Shown: positions 35,432 to 44,326, counted from the stretch's first letter. The stretch: DNA of 64,000 bases from CAUZJF01 sp965248605 (GCA_965248605.1 CBDFJV010000006.1:496001-560000), one strand, 5' to 3'. Notes: generated by a model not told the origin, from the letters alone. Made by a program: numbers and translations.

Positions 35432-35961
35432 GGCCGGCGCGGCATTCCGCGCTTAACGGTCCCGGTGTCGGGCAGCGCGTCTCCTGCTACGAGCACAGTG
35501 TCGCCGTCGACGTTTGCGACGAGGCTGATGTGGCCTCTGGTGTGACCCGGCGTTTCCATAATTGAGATACCGGGCGCGACGATATCGCCTTCCGAAACCG
35601 GCTCTATCCGGAGCTTGTCCAACATGTCTGCGACGTAGAAGGCGGCCCCGTAGTCCTTGCTCGTCGGGCTCTTGACGTAGTCGATCTCTTCCGCGTGCAA
35701 GAGAACGCGAGCGTTCTTGAACATGTCGACGTTCAGGCAGTGGTCCCAATGGAGGTGAGTCAGGACCACCAGATCGATGTCTTCAGGCGCCAGCCCACGT
35801 GACTGGAGAGCCTCATAGACGTTCGACCTGCGCGAAGGAGGGCCAGTGTCGACAAGGATGCGCTGATCGCCGACCGTGATCAGGGAGACGTTGGAGAATC
35901 CGAAGCCTCCCTGGTCCGAAACGAACGCGAACCCGTACGTCAGCACGTCTAATTGCGCCAT
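35432..35961 (-). pseudogene. Metallo-beta-lactamase-fold hydrolase, N-terminal part (split by IS21)
   Basis: About 177 residues. The zinc motif HLHWDH at 69-74, a further ligand region TPGHTRGHISL and the Asp in VLVAGDALPDTG are all present, as in AHL-lactonase-like or glyoxalase II-like hydrolases. GGAGAAG precedes the ATG. The gene continues beyond the IS21 insertion at 32944. Upstream genes in the same direction (RimI-like and a small protein) are 13-14 bases apart, so all three probably formed an operon whose last gene was broken. Confidence 0.87.
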
Positions 35962-35974
35962 CAGGTCTTCTCCG

Positions 35975-36175
35975 TTACTGGGGATAGAAGTCCGGCTCGT
36001 CCTCGGGCGCCACTTCGCTTTGAGACACGCGCCAGATGTGGGCCGAGGTCTCCTCGATGACCGGCCTCAAGGCCTCAGCGCGGTCGCGGCCCCACCGTCG
36101 CTCTGCGTCCGCCGCGAGGGTCGCGGCGATCTCTTCGATACTTTGATCAGGCCCGATACGATATGTGTCTGTCAC
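35975..36175 (-). CDS. Small acidic protein, possibly DUF4089/AtzG-like
   Basis: From the GTG at 36175 the 66 residues read VTDTYRIGPDQSIEEIAATL and end EVAPEDEPDFYP. The two-helix body and the acidic end with a terminal P-D-F-Y-P resemble small helical proteins such as AtzG-like/DUF4089 partners of amidases, but similarity by eye is weak. It sits between RimI-like and the metallo-hydrolase with 13-base gaps, which supports it being a real gene. Function not assigned. Confidence 0.5.
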   Translation of the reverse strand: MTDTYRIGPDQSIEEIAATLAADAERRWGRDRAEALRPVIEETSAHIWRVSQSEVAPEDEPDFYPQ

Positions 36176-36188
36176 AGGTGACCGATGC

Positions 36189-36875
36189 TCACGCCAGCAC
36201 GCGTTCGGAGTAGCCCCACCGCCGGCTGTGGTCAAGCTTCAGGCTCTCGAAGTCTTCAATGAAAGACGGTACGTCTAGGGCTGCGGTCGACATGATCGCG
36301 GCGTCTTCCCGGTCGTCGGCGTAGTAGCCTCGGCGTACGCCCGCCTGGGAGAAACCGTACTTCTTGTACAGGTTCCTTGCCACCATGTTCGACACCCTGA
36401 CCTCCAGAGTCACCTTGCTCGCGTGGCTCGCCATCGCATGCTCGATTGCGCCTATCAACAAAAGCTCGCCGATGCCTAAGCTGCGATGCCCTTTGCGCAC
36501 CGCGACGGACACGATGTGTGCCTCATCGGCCATGTACCACGTACCTAGAAAGCCGGCTATGTGGTCAGCATCGTCGTACTCCCTGGTCCAGACAGTCCGA
36601 ACTCCCCGGAAGAGCTTGCCGACCAAAAATCCATTTCGATGGCCGTCACCTAATCCGGGATCTGACGATGCGGCGTCATTGTCGTAGTCTGGCCGCCAGG
36701 CCACCCAGTAGCTCGCCAACCCATTGTTCAACTCGCGGCGAAAGGCGGTCTGAGGGAAGTGCGAGGGAAACGCGTCCCGTTCGACCTGGACCGCCTGCCG
36801 TACGTCCTCAGGGCGCATGGGGCGAAGGGCGAACGGCATGCTTCGCAGATCGGTCTTTTCTTCGACAGCCCTCAT
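36189..36875 (-). CDS. GNAT-family N-acetyltransferase, RimI-like
   Basis: The acetyl-CoA-binding motif A is IVSVAVRKGHRSLGIGELLL (RxxGIG-like) and motif B includes LEVRVSNMVARNLYKKYGF, the pattern of RimI, which acetylates the N-terminal Ala of ribosomal protein S18. An insertion of about 45 residues (ASSDPGLGDGHRNG region) between the first strand pairs is longer than in E. coli RimI. Starts: ATG 36875 (MRAVEEKTDLRS) or ATG 36839 (MPFALRPM); the GTG at 36923 overlaps a dispersed repeat and is unlikely. Confidence 0.78.
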   Translation of the reverse strand: MRAVEEKTDLRSMPFALRPMRPEDVRQAVQVERDAFPSHFPQTAFRRELNNGLASYWVAWRPDYDNDAASSDPGLGDGHRNGFLVGKLFRGVRTVWTREYDDADHIAGFLGTWYMADEAHIVSVAVRKGHRSLGIGELLLIGAIEHAMASHASKVTLEVRVSNMVARNLYKKYGFSQAGVRRGYYADDREDAAIMSTAALDVPSFIEDFESLKLDHSRRWGYSERVLA

Positions 36876-36913
36876 AGGCGGGTCCGGTCCTAAGAGCGTC
36901 TTTCGAAACTCAC

Positions 36914-36985
36914 CGCGGAGCACGGGGAGAACGCAGAGGTGAAAACATTTTCATTCTGATTTTCTCTGCGATCTCTGCAGCGATG
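36914..36985. repeat. Dispersed ~60-70-bp repeat, copy 1
   Basis: Shares GCGGAG, GAGAA-GCAGA-GTGA and TCTGCGA-CTCTGC-G-GATG, in the same order, with 46288-46344. Arms GCAGAG and CTCTGC allow a hairpin. It lies between the divergent RimI-like and sigma-factor genes. Confidence 0.5.
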
Positions 36986-37143
36986 TGAAGCTCGGCCTCG
37001 AAACGTAATTCTAGCATGTCGTATCTGTGGTTGTGACGCTTCCGCGCTACCCTGCGCGCCGGTACCTTCGTTATATAATGTAGCATCGAGACATCGTCCG
37101 TTATGTGACGACTCGTAACACCTGCCCGAACGAGGAAGACGAC

Positions 37144-37758
37144 ATGCGGGATGGGATCGATGCCCCCGAGAGGGATGTTGTCGAAGAACTGGTCAAGAAG
37201 GCTCAGAAGGGCGATGCCGCTTCATTTGCGGGGCTATACGAGCACTTCTACGACAAGATACATCGTTACGTCTCGTTCAAAATGGGGAATGCGAATGAGG
37301 CGGAGGACATAACTGAAGACGTGTTCCTGAGAATGCTCGAGTCCATTTCGTCTTTCAAGTGGCAGGGCTACCCGTTCTCTTCCTGGTTGTTCCGCATAGC
37401 GCACAACCTCGTCGTCGACTACTTCAGAAAGAAGGGCAGGCAGAAGACCGCACCCCTCGACGACGCCACCGGAATCATCGGAGCGACCTCGTACGATCTC
37501 GACCGGAATCTGGACGTGAAGCTGTCGATCAAGGAAGTAAACCAAGCTATCTCGGGGCTGACCAAACTGCAGCAAGAGGTACTCTCCCTGCGGTTCGCGG
37601 GCGGACTGTCGGTGCGAGAGACCGCCGAGGCGGTAGGCAAGAATGAGAATGCCGTAAAAGCGCTTCAGCACGCTGGAGTCAAGAAGCTCCGGCAGCTACT
37701 GGGAGCCGCCCAAGAGGCAACTGCCGAGAAGGCGCCGGCGATGGAGTCGTTAGGATGA
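37144..37758 (+). CDS. ECF-type RNA polymerase sigma factor
   Basis: About 204 residues from ATG 37144 (MRDGIDAPERD), chosen for GAGGA eight bases upstream. Region 2 is FAGLYEHFYDKIHRYVSFKM and AEDITEDVFLRMLESISSF; region 4 is LTKLQQEVLSLRFAGGLSVR followed by ETAEAVGKNENAVKALQHAG, a clear helix-turn-helix. A TATAAT lies at 37074-37079 without a convincing -35. The next gene overlaps by four bases (ATGA), which suggests that it encodes the partner controlling this sigma factor. Confidence 0.92.
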   Translation: MRDGIDAPERDVVEELVKKAQKGDAASFAGLYEHFYDKIHRYVSFKMGNANEAEDITEDVFLRMLESISSFKWQGYPFSSWLFRIAHNLVVDYFRKKGRQKTAPLDDATGIIGATSYDLDRNLDVKLSIKEVNQAISGLTKLQQEVLSLRFAGGLSVRETAEAVGKNENAVKALQHAGVKKLRQLLGAAQEATAEKAPAMESLG

Positions 37759-38624
37759 AGCAGAGACGAGAGTTGGACGATCAGCTTAACGACTGTCTGG
37801 AGCGGCTGGCCAACGGCGAGGAGCTTGAGGAGTGTGTCGCACGGTATCCCGCCCGACGAGACGAGTTGGTGCCGCTCCTGCACGTCGCTGCGGTGACCAT
37901 GAACGCTGCCTCGTCGGTAACCTACCGACCCGAGGCAAAGGCCCGGGGCCTGACCCGGCTAACGACGGAGCTGGCGCGGCATGGCGTAGCCGGGCGACGC
38001 GCTGGCTGGACGGGCTGGCTACTTCATCTCCCAAAACCCATTCTTGCCGGATTCGCGGCCGTGCTGATGACGTCCGGTCTGGCGGTCGGAACGTCGATGG
38101 CCTCCACCGACAGCGTGCCGGGAGATGCGCTGTACCCCGTCAAGTCCCTCAAAGAGAACATCTCTCTGAGGATGCCGAAATCGGACATGTCGAAGGCCGA
38201 AGAGCACGTCAGACTTGCCTCCGAGCGAACTCGCGAGATCGGCATGTTGGTCGACCGTGGTATGTACGACCGGGCTGAGGAACACGAGAGCCAGATCAAG
38301 AGCCATCTTAGACAGTCGGCATATCTCGCAGGCGTCAATCTGGCGGCGGACCCCATCGAAATGCCGCCAACGCCGGTGAGGCCTTCAGTTCGAGCAGAAC
38401 TTTCCGAAATGATTGCCCGCCTTCACAGGGACGAAGCGATACTTAGGGCCCGTATCGCCGAGTATGCGCAGTCGTTGCCGCCGGAACAGATCCAGAGGGT
38501 AGTCGTCCTGATGCGGCGCTCTGAGTTCAACTATAGGATCTACATCCTGGTCCTGGAGAGTGATGGTCCTCCGCCGTTGCCGTCCTTCATGAGGACCGGG
38601 CCTCCACAGCCGCGAGGCCGCTGA
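37755..38624 (+). CDS. DUF5667-type membrane protein, likely regulator of the sigma factor
   Basis: 289 residues, starting inside the sigma-factor stop. A soluble N-terminal part of about 90 residues is followed by one membrane helix (KPILAGFAAVLMTSGLAVGTS near 95-117) and the DUF5667 hallmark PGDALYPVKSLKENISLRM, then a long helical extracytoplasmic part with RTREIGMLVDRG. Family knowledge: DUF5667 proteins commonly follow sigma-factor genes in Chloroflexota and Actinobacteria. Acting as anti-sigma factor, with the N-terminal part holding the sigma factor, is inferred. A strong hairpin follows. Confidence 0.75.
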   Translation: MKQRRELDDQLNDCLERLANGEELEECVARYPARRDELVPLLHVAAVTMNAASSVTYRPEAKARGLTRLTTELARHGVAGRRAGWTGWLLHLPKPILAGFAAVLMTSGLAVGTSMASTDSVPGDALYPVKSLKENISLRMPKSDMSKAEEHVRLASERTREIGMLVDRGMYDRAEEHESQIKSHLRQSAYLAGVNLAADPIEMPPTPVRPSVRAELSEMIARLHRDEAILRARIAEYAQSLPPEQIQRVVVLMRRSEFNYRIYILVLESDGPPPLPSFMRTGPPQPRGR

Positions 38625-38645
38625 GCCTCGAAGAGCGACGAGCGA

Positions 38646-38679
38646 ACGTGAGGGCGGGTCGAAAGACCCGCCCTCACGT
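38646..38679 (+). terminator. Strong hairpin terminator of the sigma-factor operon
   Basis: ACGTGAGGGCGGGTC (38646-38660) pairs without mismatch with GACCCGCCCTCACGT (38665-38679) around a GAAA tetraloop, followed by ATTTCT. It lies 22 bases behind the DUF5667 gene. Confidence 0.8.
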
Positions 38680-38805
38680 ATTTCTGGGGCCTGCGGGGCG
38701 GGGGTCTTCGGTCCCTTCAGACGGTCTTACTTCGCCCTAACGTCGCTGCGGGTCGCTGCTGGCCAATATGTGAAAAGAGATTGCAGAATTGAATCTCGAT
38801 AAGCC

Positions 38806-38833
38806 TTGATCATGTATCGGCGGCAGGTATAAT
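38806..38833 (+). promoter_or_regulatory. Promoter for the ABC exporter operon
   Basis: TTGATC (38806-38811) and a perfect TATAAT (38828-38833) are 16 bases apart, about 100 bases ahead of the first ABC gene. Confidence 0.6.
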
Positions 38834-38934
38834 CTAAGGTCGCGGACCGGGTGTCCCCCTTCGTTTCATGCCCTGTTACAGGTGCGCCCGTTAGACCTGG
38901 GGCAATTACGCCGCTGCGAGAGTCGTTAGGTTAG

Positions 38935-40728
38935 ATGACTGTTCTTCTGAGAATCCTGAAGATCACGTTTCGACACAAGTTGCGTGTATTCAGCGCATAC
39001 CTTTGCATGGCAGGCGCGACCGCGTCGTTCCTTGTTCTCCCTTACCTGTTCGGCGAAGCCATCGACAAGATAGCGGAGATGCTTGATGAAGGCGCGGTCT
39101 CCGACCGCACGGTGCTCCTTACGGCGATTGTGATTCTCGCGGTCGGGGCGGTCCGCGGGCTTTTTGCCTTTGGCCAGACGTACCTTGGCGAGTGGCTGAG
39201 CCAGGCAACCGTCTACGACCTCCGGAACGCCTTCTACGACCACGTCCAGAACCTCAGCTTCGGCTTCCACGACCGCTTCCACACTGGGAACCTGATGTCG
39301 AGAGCGATCATGGACGTCGAGGCAATCCGCATGTTCGTCAACGTGGGGCTCATCCGCCTCCCCTACTTCATCGCGCTGTTCGTACTCGTCCCGGTGATGC
39401 TGGTCCGGCTGGACTGGCGTTTGGGTCTCCTCAGCGTCAGCTTCATGCCGCTGGTGGCCGTTCTAATCGGGCTGGTCAGACTTCAGCTACGCCGGATATG
39501 GCTCGAAGTGCAGCGGAAGATGGCGGAGCTGACCACCGTTTTGCAGGAGAACCTCACCGGCGTCCGCGTGGTCAAGGCGTTCGCGTCCGAGGAGTACGAG
39601 CGAGAGAAGTTCAACGCCCGGAGCATCGACGTAGCCAATGACCTGGTCAAGGCGGCCAAGCTGGACGCGTTCAACGGGTCGGTGATAGTCGCCGCATACC
39701 TGGGCGCCATTGGATTGATTCTCTGGTACGGTGGGGGGCAGGTGATAGACGGACGTATGACTCCAGGCGAGCTGGCCCAGTTCTTGTTCTACATGCAGAT
39801 TCTCTCGGTCCCGGTCCGTCACACGGGACAGGTGGTTGGCAACATCGCGCGCGCGATGTCGGCTGGCGATAGGCTCTTCGAGGTACTGGACACGGAGTCG
39901 CCCGTGCAGGAGTCGCCCAAGGCCGTCGCGATGCCGCGGGCTCGAGGGCATGTGCAGTTCGAGGACGTCTCCTTCAGCTATGGCAAAGGGCCGCCCGTGC
40001 TGAAACAGGTTAGCTTCCAGGCGGAGCCGGGCCAGGTTGTCGCTCTGCTGGGCGTTCCAGGCAGTGGCAAGAGCACCATCGTGCACCTTATCCCGAGGTT
40101 CTACGACGTTACGGGAGGGCGCCTGACCATTGACGGTACCGACGTCCGCGACGCGACGCTGTCTTCGCTGCGAAGCAACGTCGGGCTCGTTCAGCAAGAC
40201 GTGTTCCTTTTCACTTCGTCCATACGTGAGAACATCGCCTACGGTAAGACCGACGCCACGTTCGATGAGATCGTGGAGGCCGCTCGAGTCGCCCAGCTTG
40301 ACGGCTTCATCCGGACGATGGAGGACGGCTACGACACCATAATCGGCGAGCGTGGGGCCACCCTGTCCGGCGGACAGCGGCAGCGCCTTTCGATCGCCCG
40401 GGCCGCGTTGCTGGACCCTCCGATACTGATACTCGACGACGCCACCTCCAGCGTCGACGCCCACACCGAAGAACAGATCCGGGAGGCGATGGAATCCGTC
40501 ATGCGCGGGCGCACGACCTTCGTGATCGCTCACAGGCTCAGCACGGTGCACAAGGCCGACCTGATCCTGGTGATGAGCGACGGCGATATCGCGGAGAGGG
40601 GCACGCACCAGGAGCTCTTGGGGGCCGGAGGGCAATACCAGGAGATATACGAGCTTCAGCTCCGGCCCCAGGAAGAGGTGATGCTGGAGTTCGACGTGCC
40701 CGTGGGGGCCCAGATGGAGCGGACGTAA
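38935..40728 (+). CDS. ABC exporter half-transporter, degenerate-ATPase subunit
   Basis: 597 residues: six membrane helices (type IV ABC exporter fold, 1-310) fused to a nucleotide-binding domain. Walker A GVPGSGKST (near 373), signature LSGGQRQR (near 477), Walker B ILILDDATSSVD and H-loop AHRLSTVHKAD are visible. The catalytic Glu after Walker B is Asp here, as in the degenerate subunit of heterodimeric exporters such as BmrC and TM287. The next gene, one base downstream, has the Glu but a degenerate signature. Together they probably form one heterodimeric drug or lipid exporter. Confidence 0.9.
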   Translation: MTVLLRILKITFRHKLRVFSAYLCMAGATASFLVLPYLFGEAIDKIAEMLDEGAVSDRTVLLTAIVILAVGAVRGLFAFGQTYLGEWLSQATVYDLRNAFYDHVQNLSFGFHDRFHTGNLMSRAIMDVEAIRMFVNVGLIRLPYFIALFVLVPVMLVRLDWRLGLLSVSFMPLVAVLIGLVRLQLRRIWLEVQRKMAELTTVLQENLTGVRVVKAFASEEYEREKFNARSIDVANDLVKAAKLDAFNGSVIVAAYLGAIGLILWYGGGQVIDGRMTPGELAQFLFYMQILSVPVRHTGQVVGNIARAMSAGDRLFEVLDTESPVQESPKAVAMPRARGHVQFEDVSFSYGKGPPVLKQVSFQAEPGQVVALLGVPGSGKSTIVHLIPRFYDVTGGRLTIDGTDVRDATLSSLRSNVGLVQQDVFLFTSSIRENIAYGKTDATFDEIVEAARVAQLDGFIRTMEDGYDTIIGERGATLSGGQRQRLSIARAALLDPPILILDDATSSVDAHTEEQIREAMESVMRGRTTFVIAHRLSTVHKADLILVMSDGDIAERGTHQELLGAGGQYQEIYELQLRPQEEVMLEFDVPVGAQMERT

Positions 40729-40729
40729 G

Positions 40730-42568
40730 ATGCTTATGTCCGGCCAGGCCGCACGGAGCGCCTCGTCATCGATGTCCGACGAGGACGTCTTCGGCAGCGT
40801 ATACGACCATCGAATCGTCAGGCGCCTCCTGCCCTATGTGATGCCTTACAAGTACCTTGTCGCCTTGGCGATGGTGTCGATGCTCGTCTTCGCGGCGTCC
40901 CAAGTAGCTGTGCCGTGGATCATCAAACACGGCATCGATAGTTTCATCGTGACCGGCGACTTCCGGGGCCTGACCTGGATAGTGGCGCTGTTTTTCGGCA
41001 ACGCTATCGTGAATTGGGCCTCCAACTACATGCAGCAGCTCTTTATCGCGCGGGCCGGTCAGGGTGTGCTTTTCGGCCTTCGGAACGCTATGTTCGCCCA
41101 TCTGCAGCGGCTGTCGCTTCGCTTCTTCGACAGTTCCGAAGTAGGCCGGATTATGTCTCGCGTGCAGGGCGACGTGTTCCAGCTCCAGGAATTCCTGTCA
41201 TTGGCCGTACTGACGCTCGGAGACCTGCTGGCGTTAGGCGGAATCGTCGTGGCTTTGTTGCTGATGGACGTCAAGCTGGGGCTAATATCGATGTCGGTGC
41301 TGCCCGTGCTCATCGTGGTAATGGCTGTCTGGCAGCCGATGGCTCGGCAGTCGTTCATCAAAGCCAGGCGGACCATCTCGACGCTCAACGGGGTCTTGAA
41401 CGAGAATATCTCGGGGGTGCGCGTGGTCCAAAGCATGAACCGGCAGGAGCGCAACCTGAAGGAGTTCGACGAGAAGAACCGCGAGAACCTCGATGCTTAC
41501 GTCTCGGCCGCGCGGCTGTCGACGGTACTTCTCTTCCCGGTAGACATGCTCACGGCGCTGGCAATCGGTCTTGTCCTCTACTTCGGCTCCAACATGGTCA
41601 CGGGCGGGTCGCTGGAAGTAGGGGCGCTGGTGGCGTTCGTCATGTACATCCAGAGGTTCTTCGATCCGATACGCAGCCTGACGATGCAGTACACGCAGCT
41701 CCAACGGGCGATGGCATCGGGCGCCCGTATCTTCGAGTTGCTGGATCAGCCGCCCGACATGGTGGACGGCCCCAACGCCATCGATCTACCGACCCTGAAG
41801 GGCGAGATCGAGCTCCGGAACGTTCGTTTCGGGTACTCGCCCGAAGAGGACGTCCTGCGGGGCGTCGACCTCCACGTAAACCCCGGGGAGACGGTTGCAA
41901 TCGTCGGCCCGACCGGAGCCGGAAAGACGACGCTGGTGTCGCTGATGGCGCGCTTCTACGACGTCGAGCTCGATAGTGGCTCTGTGAGGGTCGACGGATA
42001 CGACGTACGGGAGGCGACCCGGGACTCGCTGTCCCGGCAGACCAGCATGGTGCTGCAGGAGCCGTTCCTCTTCTCGGGCACGGTGCGAGAGAACATCAAA
42101 TACAACCACGCGGACGTCAGCGACGAACGGATGATGGAGGCGGCCACGGCCGTCGGAGCGCACGATTTCATCATGAAGCTGGAGGACGGGTACGATACGT
42201 TCCTCTACGAGCACGGTATCAACCTTAGCGTCGGGCAGCGCCAGCTACTTAGTTTCGCCAGGGCTATCGTGCCCGACCCACGCATCCTGATCCTGGACGA
42301 AGCCACCGCGAACATCGACAGCTCGACCGAGTTGCTGATCCAAAAGGCCCTCCAGAAGCTCCTCAAGGGACGGACGGCTGTAGTGATTGCTCACCGGCTT
42401 TCGACGATTCGTGGCGCCAACAAGATCGTGGTCCTGCACGAGGGAAAGATCGTCGAGCAGGGCACCCACGTGGAGCTGATGGAAGGCGCGGGGTTGTATG
42501 CGCACCTCTACCAGATGAACTACGCCGCGCTAGAAGCGACAATCCCCGCCGAAGGCAACGGCCGGTAG
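40730..42568 (+). CDS. ABC exporter half-transporter, catalytic-ATPase subunit
   Basis: 612 residues with the same exporter fold. Walker A GPTGAGKTT (near 393) and Walker B ILILDEATANID with an intact catalytic Glu; the signature is LSVGQRQ instead of LSGGQ. In a heterodimer its signature faces the Walker site of the first subunit, so both changes fall into the same, non-hydrolysing site, while the other site (this Glu plus LSGGQ of the partner) is complete. The start is one base behind the previous stop, so the subunits are translationally coupled. Substrate unknown. Confidence 0.9.
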   Translation: MLMSGQAARSASSSMSDEDVFGSVYDHRIVRRLLPYVMPYKYLVALAMVSMLVFAASQVAVPWIIKHGIDSFIVTGDFRGLTWIVALFFGNAIVNWASNYMQQLFIARAGQGVLFGLRNAMFAHLQRLSLRFFDSSEVGRIMSRVQGDVFQLQEFLSLAVLTLGDLLALGGIVVALLLMDVKLGLISMSVLPVLIVVMAVWQPMARQSFIKARRTISTLNGVLNENISGVRVVQSMNRQERNLKEFDEKNRENLDAYVSAARLSTVLLFPVDMLTALAIGLVLYFGSNMVTGGSLEVGALVAFVMYIQRFFDPIRSLTMQYTQLQRAMASGARIFELLDQPPDMVDGPNAIDLPTLKGEIELRNVRFGYSPEEDVLRGVDLHVNPGETVAIVGPTGAGKTTLVSLMARFYDVELDSGSVRVDGYDVREATRDSLSRQTSMVLQEPFLFSGTVRENIKYNHADVSDERMMEAATAVGAHDFIMKLEDGYDTFLYEHGINLSVGQRQLLSFARAIVPDPRILILDEATANIDSSTELLIQKALQKLLKGRTAVVIAHRLSTIRGANKIVVLHEGKIVEQGTHVELMEGAGLYAHLYQMNYAALEATIPAEGNGR

Positions 42569-42612
42569 GCAACTAACTCTATCGGTTAGTGTGCCAAGAC
42601 GACCTGAATCTG

Positions 42613-42668
42613 GTACGCTAGGCGTACAGACATTTAGGCGCTCAGACGTTCAGATGCTCAGACATCTG
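42613..42668. promoter_or_regulatory. Two inverted repeats ahead of the toxin-antitoxin genes, candidate operators
   Basis: GTACGCTAGGCGTAC (42613-42627) is a perfect 6+3+6 palindrome. CAGATG (42651-42656) and CATCTG (42663-42668) form a second one next to the ribosome site. Antitoxins of this kind normally bind such palindromes over their own promoter. The stretch between has TTAGGCGCTCAGACG, also seen in part near 24690. Confidence 0.5.
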
Positions 42669-42677
42669 GAGGTGAAC

Positions 42678-42926
42678 ATGTCCAAGCGGATGACAGTCAT
42701 ATTCGAGGACGAAGCTCTCTACACGGCCGTTAAGGTGGAGGCGGCACGCGAAGGTCGCCATGCCAAGGACATTGTTACTGAAGCTGTGAGTGAGTGGTTG
42801 GAAGCCAGAGAGGATGAAGAGCTGCGCGCCGGCTTGGACGAGGCACGCCAGGAATGGGAGCGCGATGGAGGTGTTGAGGCCAGTGAATTCTTCAAAGATT
42901 TGAAGAAGTCTGCCTCGGCGCCGTAG
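42678..42926 (+). CDS. RelB/ParD-like antitoxin
   Basis: 82 residues from ATG 42678 with GGAGG upstream. The N-terminus MSKRMTVIFEDEALYTAVKV followed by EAAREGRHAKDIVTEAVSEW is a ribbon-helix-helix DNA-binding fold; the helical acidic tail (ELRAGLDEARQEWERDGG) would wrap the toxin. Two bases separate it from the toxin gene, the usual TA order. Confidence 0.78.
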   Translation: MSKRMTVIFEDEALYTAVKVEAAREGRHAKDIVTEAVSEWLEAREDEELRAGLDEARQEWERDGGVEASEFFKDLKKSASAP

Positions 42927-42928
42927 GG

Positions 42929-43192
42929 ATGCCTTACAGGGTTGAACTGGCTCCATCAGCACAACGAAACGTGCGGCGGTTGCCTCGGGATGTCCAGGCC
43001 AAGTTGGTAACGCTCATCACGGCCCTTGCAAAGGACCCTCGACCGCCTGGAGTTCGCAAGCTCCGGGGTGAAGACCAAACATGGCGCGTAAGGCTTGGAC
43101 CCTATCGAATCGTTTATGACGTCTTCGACGACCAAGGGCTGGTCGTTATCTTGAAGGTTGCGCGCCGTAGCGAGTCTACCTATAGGTACTAG
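42929..43192 (+). CDS. RelE/ParE-family toxin
   Basis: 87 residues: MPYRVELAPSAQRNVRRLP at the start, LRGEDQTWRVRLGPYRIVYD in the middle and LKVARRSESTYRY at the end, the standard RelE/mRNA-interferase fold with its basic centre and C-terminal Arg and Tyr residues. Likely cuts mRNA on the ribosome when released from the antitoxin encoded just upstream. Confidence 0.85.
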   Translation: MPYRVELAPSAQRNVRRLPRDVQAKLVTLITALAKDPRPPGVRKLRGEDQTWRVRLGPYRIVYDVFDDQGLVVILKVARRSESTYRY

Positions 43193-43312
43193 CTTGTAAA
43201 ACGTCGTCCAAGAGTATGACATCCTCTTCGCCTTGACTTCGCCCCTCCGTACTCGTTAGTCTCCGTTACCCGCCCTTAGGGCACATCCCTAGCCACCAGG
43301 AGATTGCGTCAC

Positions 43313-44281
43313 ATGCCTTCGCCGGAGCGGTTGACCTTCGTCGTGCCCGGAGACGACCCGCCCCAGATTCAGGGGTCGCCCCACCTCGAGCGCCTGAAGC
43401 CCTACGGCGACGTCGCCCTACACACGGACCGGCCCGCGAGCATGGACGAGCAGATCGAGCGCGCCCGTGACGCTGAGGTTGTCCTGAACACGCGCGGCTC
43501 CATCAAGTGGATGCGGGACGCCCTCGACTCGCTGCCGAAGCTGAGGATGATCGCGACGTGCTCTATTGGCACAGACATGATCGATCTAGCGGCTGCGGCT
43601 GAGCGGGGAATCGTCGTCAGCAACCAGCCCGGCAGGACCGCGCCAGTCGTCGCCGAGCACATCATCGGGCTGATGTTCGCCATTGCCAAGCGGGCCGCAT
43701 ACCAGACGGCGGAGGTCAGGGCCGGACGATGGACAGCGATGCAGAACGTCTACCTACAGGGCAAGACGATGGGCATCGTCGGGACGGGCAACGTAGGCCG
43801 CGAGGTGGCCCGCCTCTCGAAGGCCTTAGGCATGAGGAATCTCGCGTGGACCTACAACCCATCGGCCGAACGGGCCGTGGAGCTCGGCGTCGAGTTCGTC
43901 GAGCTGGATACCCTGCTGAGGCAGTCCGACGTGGTGAGCCTTCACGTCCGCCTCAGCGACGAGAGCCGCGGGATGATCGGAGTGAGGGAGCTAGCGCTGA
44001 TGAGACCCGGCTCCTTGCTAGTTAACGGCGGTCGGGGCGAGCTGGTGGACACGGACGCCCTCATCCAGGCGCTGAACTCCGGACACCTGGCCGGCGCGGG
44101 CCTGGACGTCTTCGACGTGGAGCCGTTGCCTGCCGACCATCCACTGCTCTTCTGCGAGCAGGTCGTCCTGACGCCTCACGTTGCCGACCAGACGCCCGAA
44201 GGCGTCGAGCTGCTCAACCAAGGGTGCGTCGACAACGTGATCGCGTTTCTCGAGGGCCGACCGCGGAACGTGGTTGGGTAA
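43313..44281 (+). CDS. D-isomer-specific 2-hydroxyacid dehydrogenase
   Basis: About 322 residues from ATG 43313, with AGGAG ten bases upstream. The NAD-binding motif is GIVGTGNVGREVAR; catalytic Arg lies in VNGGRGELVDTDAL, Glu in DVFDVEPLPADHPLL and His in VVLTPHVADQTPEG. NAD-dependent enzymes of this family reduce 2-oxoacids such as glyoxylate, hydroxypyruvate or phosphohydroxypyruvate; no ACT domain is present, so it is not a long-type SerA. A methyltransferase and a NUDIX gene follow in the same direction. Confidence 0.88.
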   Translation: MPSPERLTFVVPGDDPPQIQGSPHLERLKPYGDVALHTDRPASMDEQIERARDAEVVLNTRGSIKWMRDALDSLPKLRMIATCSIGTDMIDLAAAAERGIVVSNQPGRTAPVVAEHIIGLMFAIAKRAAYQTAEVRAGRWTAMQNVYLQGKTMGIVGTGNVGREVARLSKALGMRNLAWTYNPSAERAVELGVEFVELDTLLRQSDVVSLHVRLSDESRGMIGVRELALMRPGSLLVNGGRGELVDTDALIQALNSGHLAGAGLDVFDVEPLPADHPLLFCEQVVLTPHVADQTPEGVELLNQGCVDNVIAFLEGRPRNVVG

Positions 44282-44326
44282 GCCGCACCGTTCCGCGCCT
44301 TTCTCACGCCGGGCCCAACGTGAACC

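Larger units (their letters stand above)
38625..38934. other. Gene-free 310-base stretch: terminator, promoter and leader
   Basis: This gap carries the 15-bp hairpin ending the sigma-factor operon and, about 130 bases further, a good promoter for the ABC exporter genes with a leader of about 95 bases. I see no open frame with a ribosome site in it. Confidence 0.6.
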
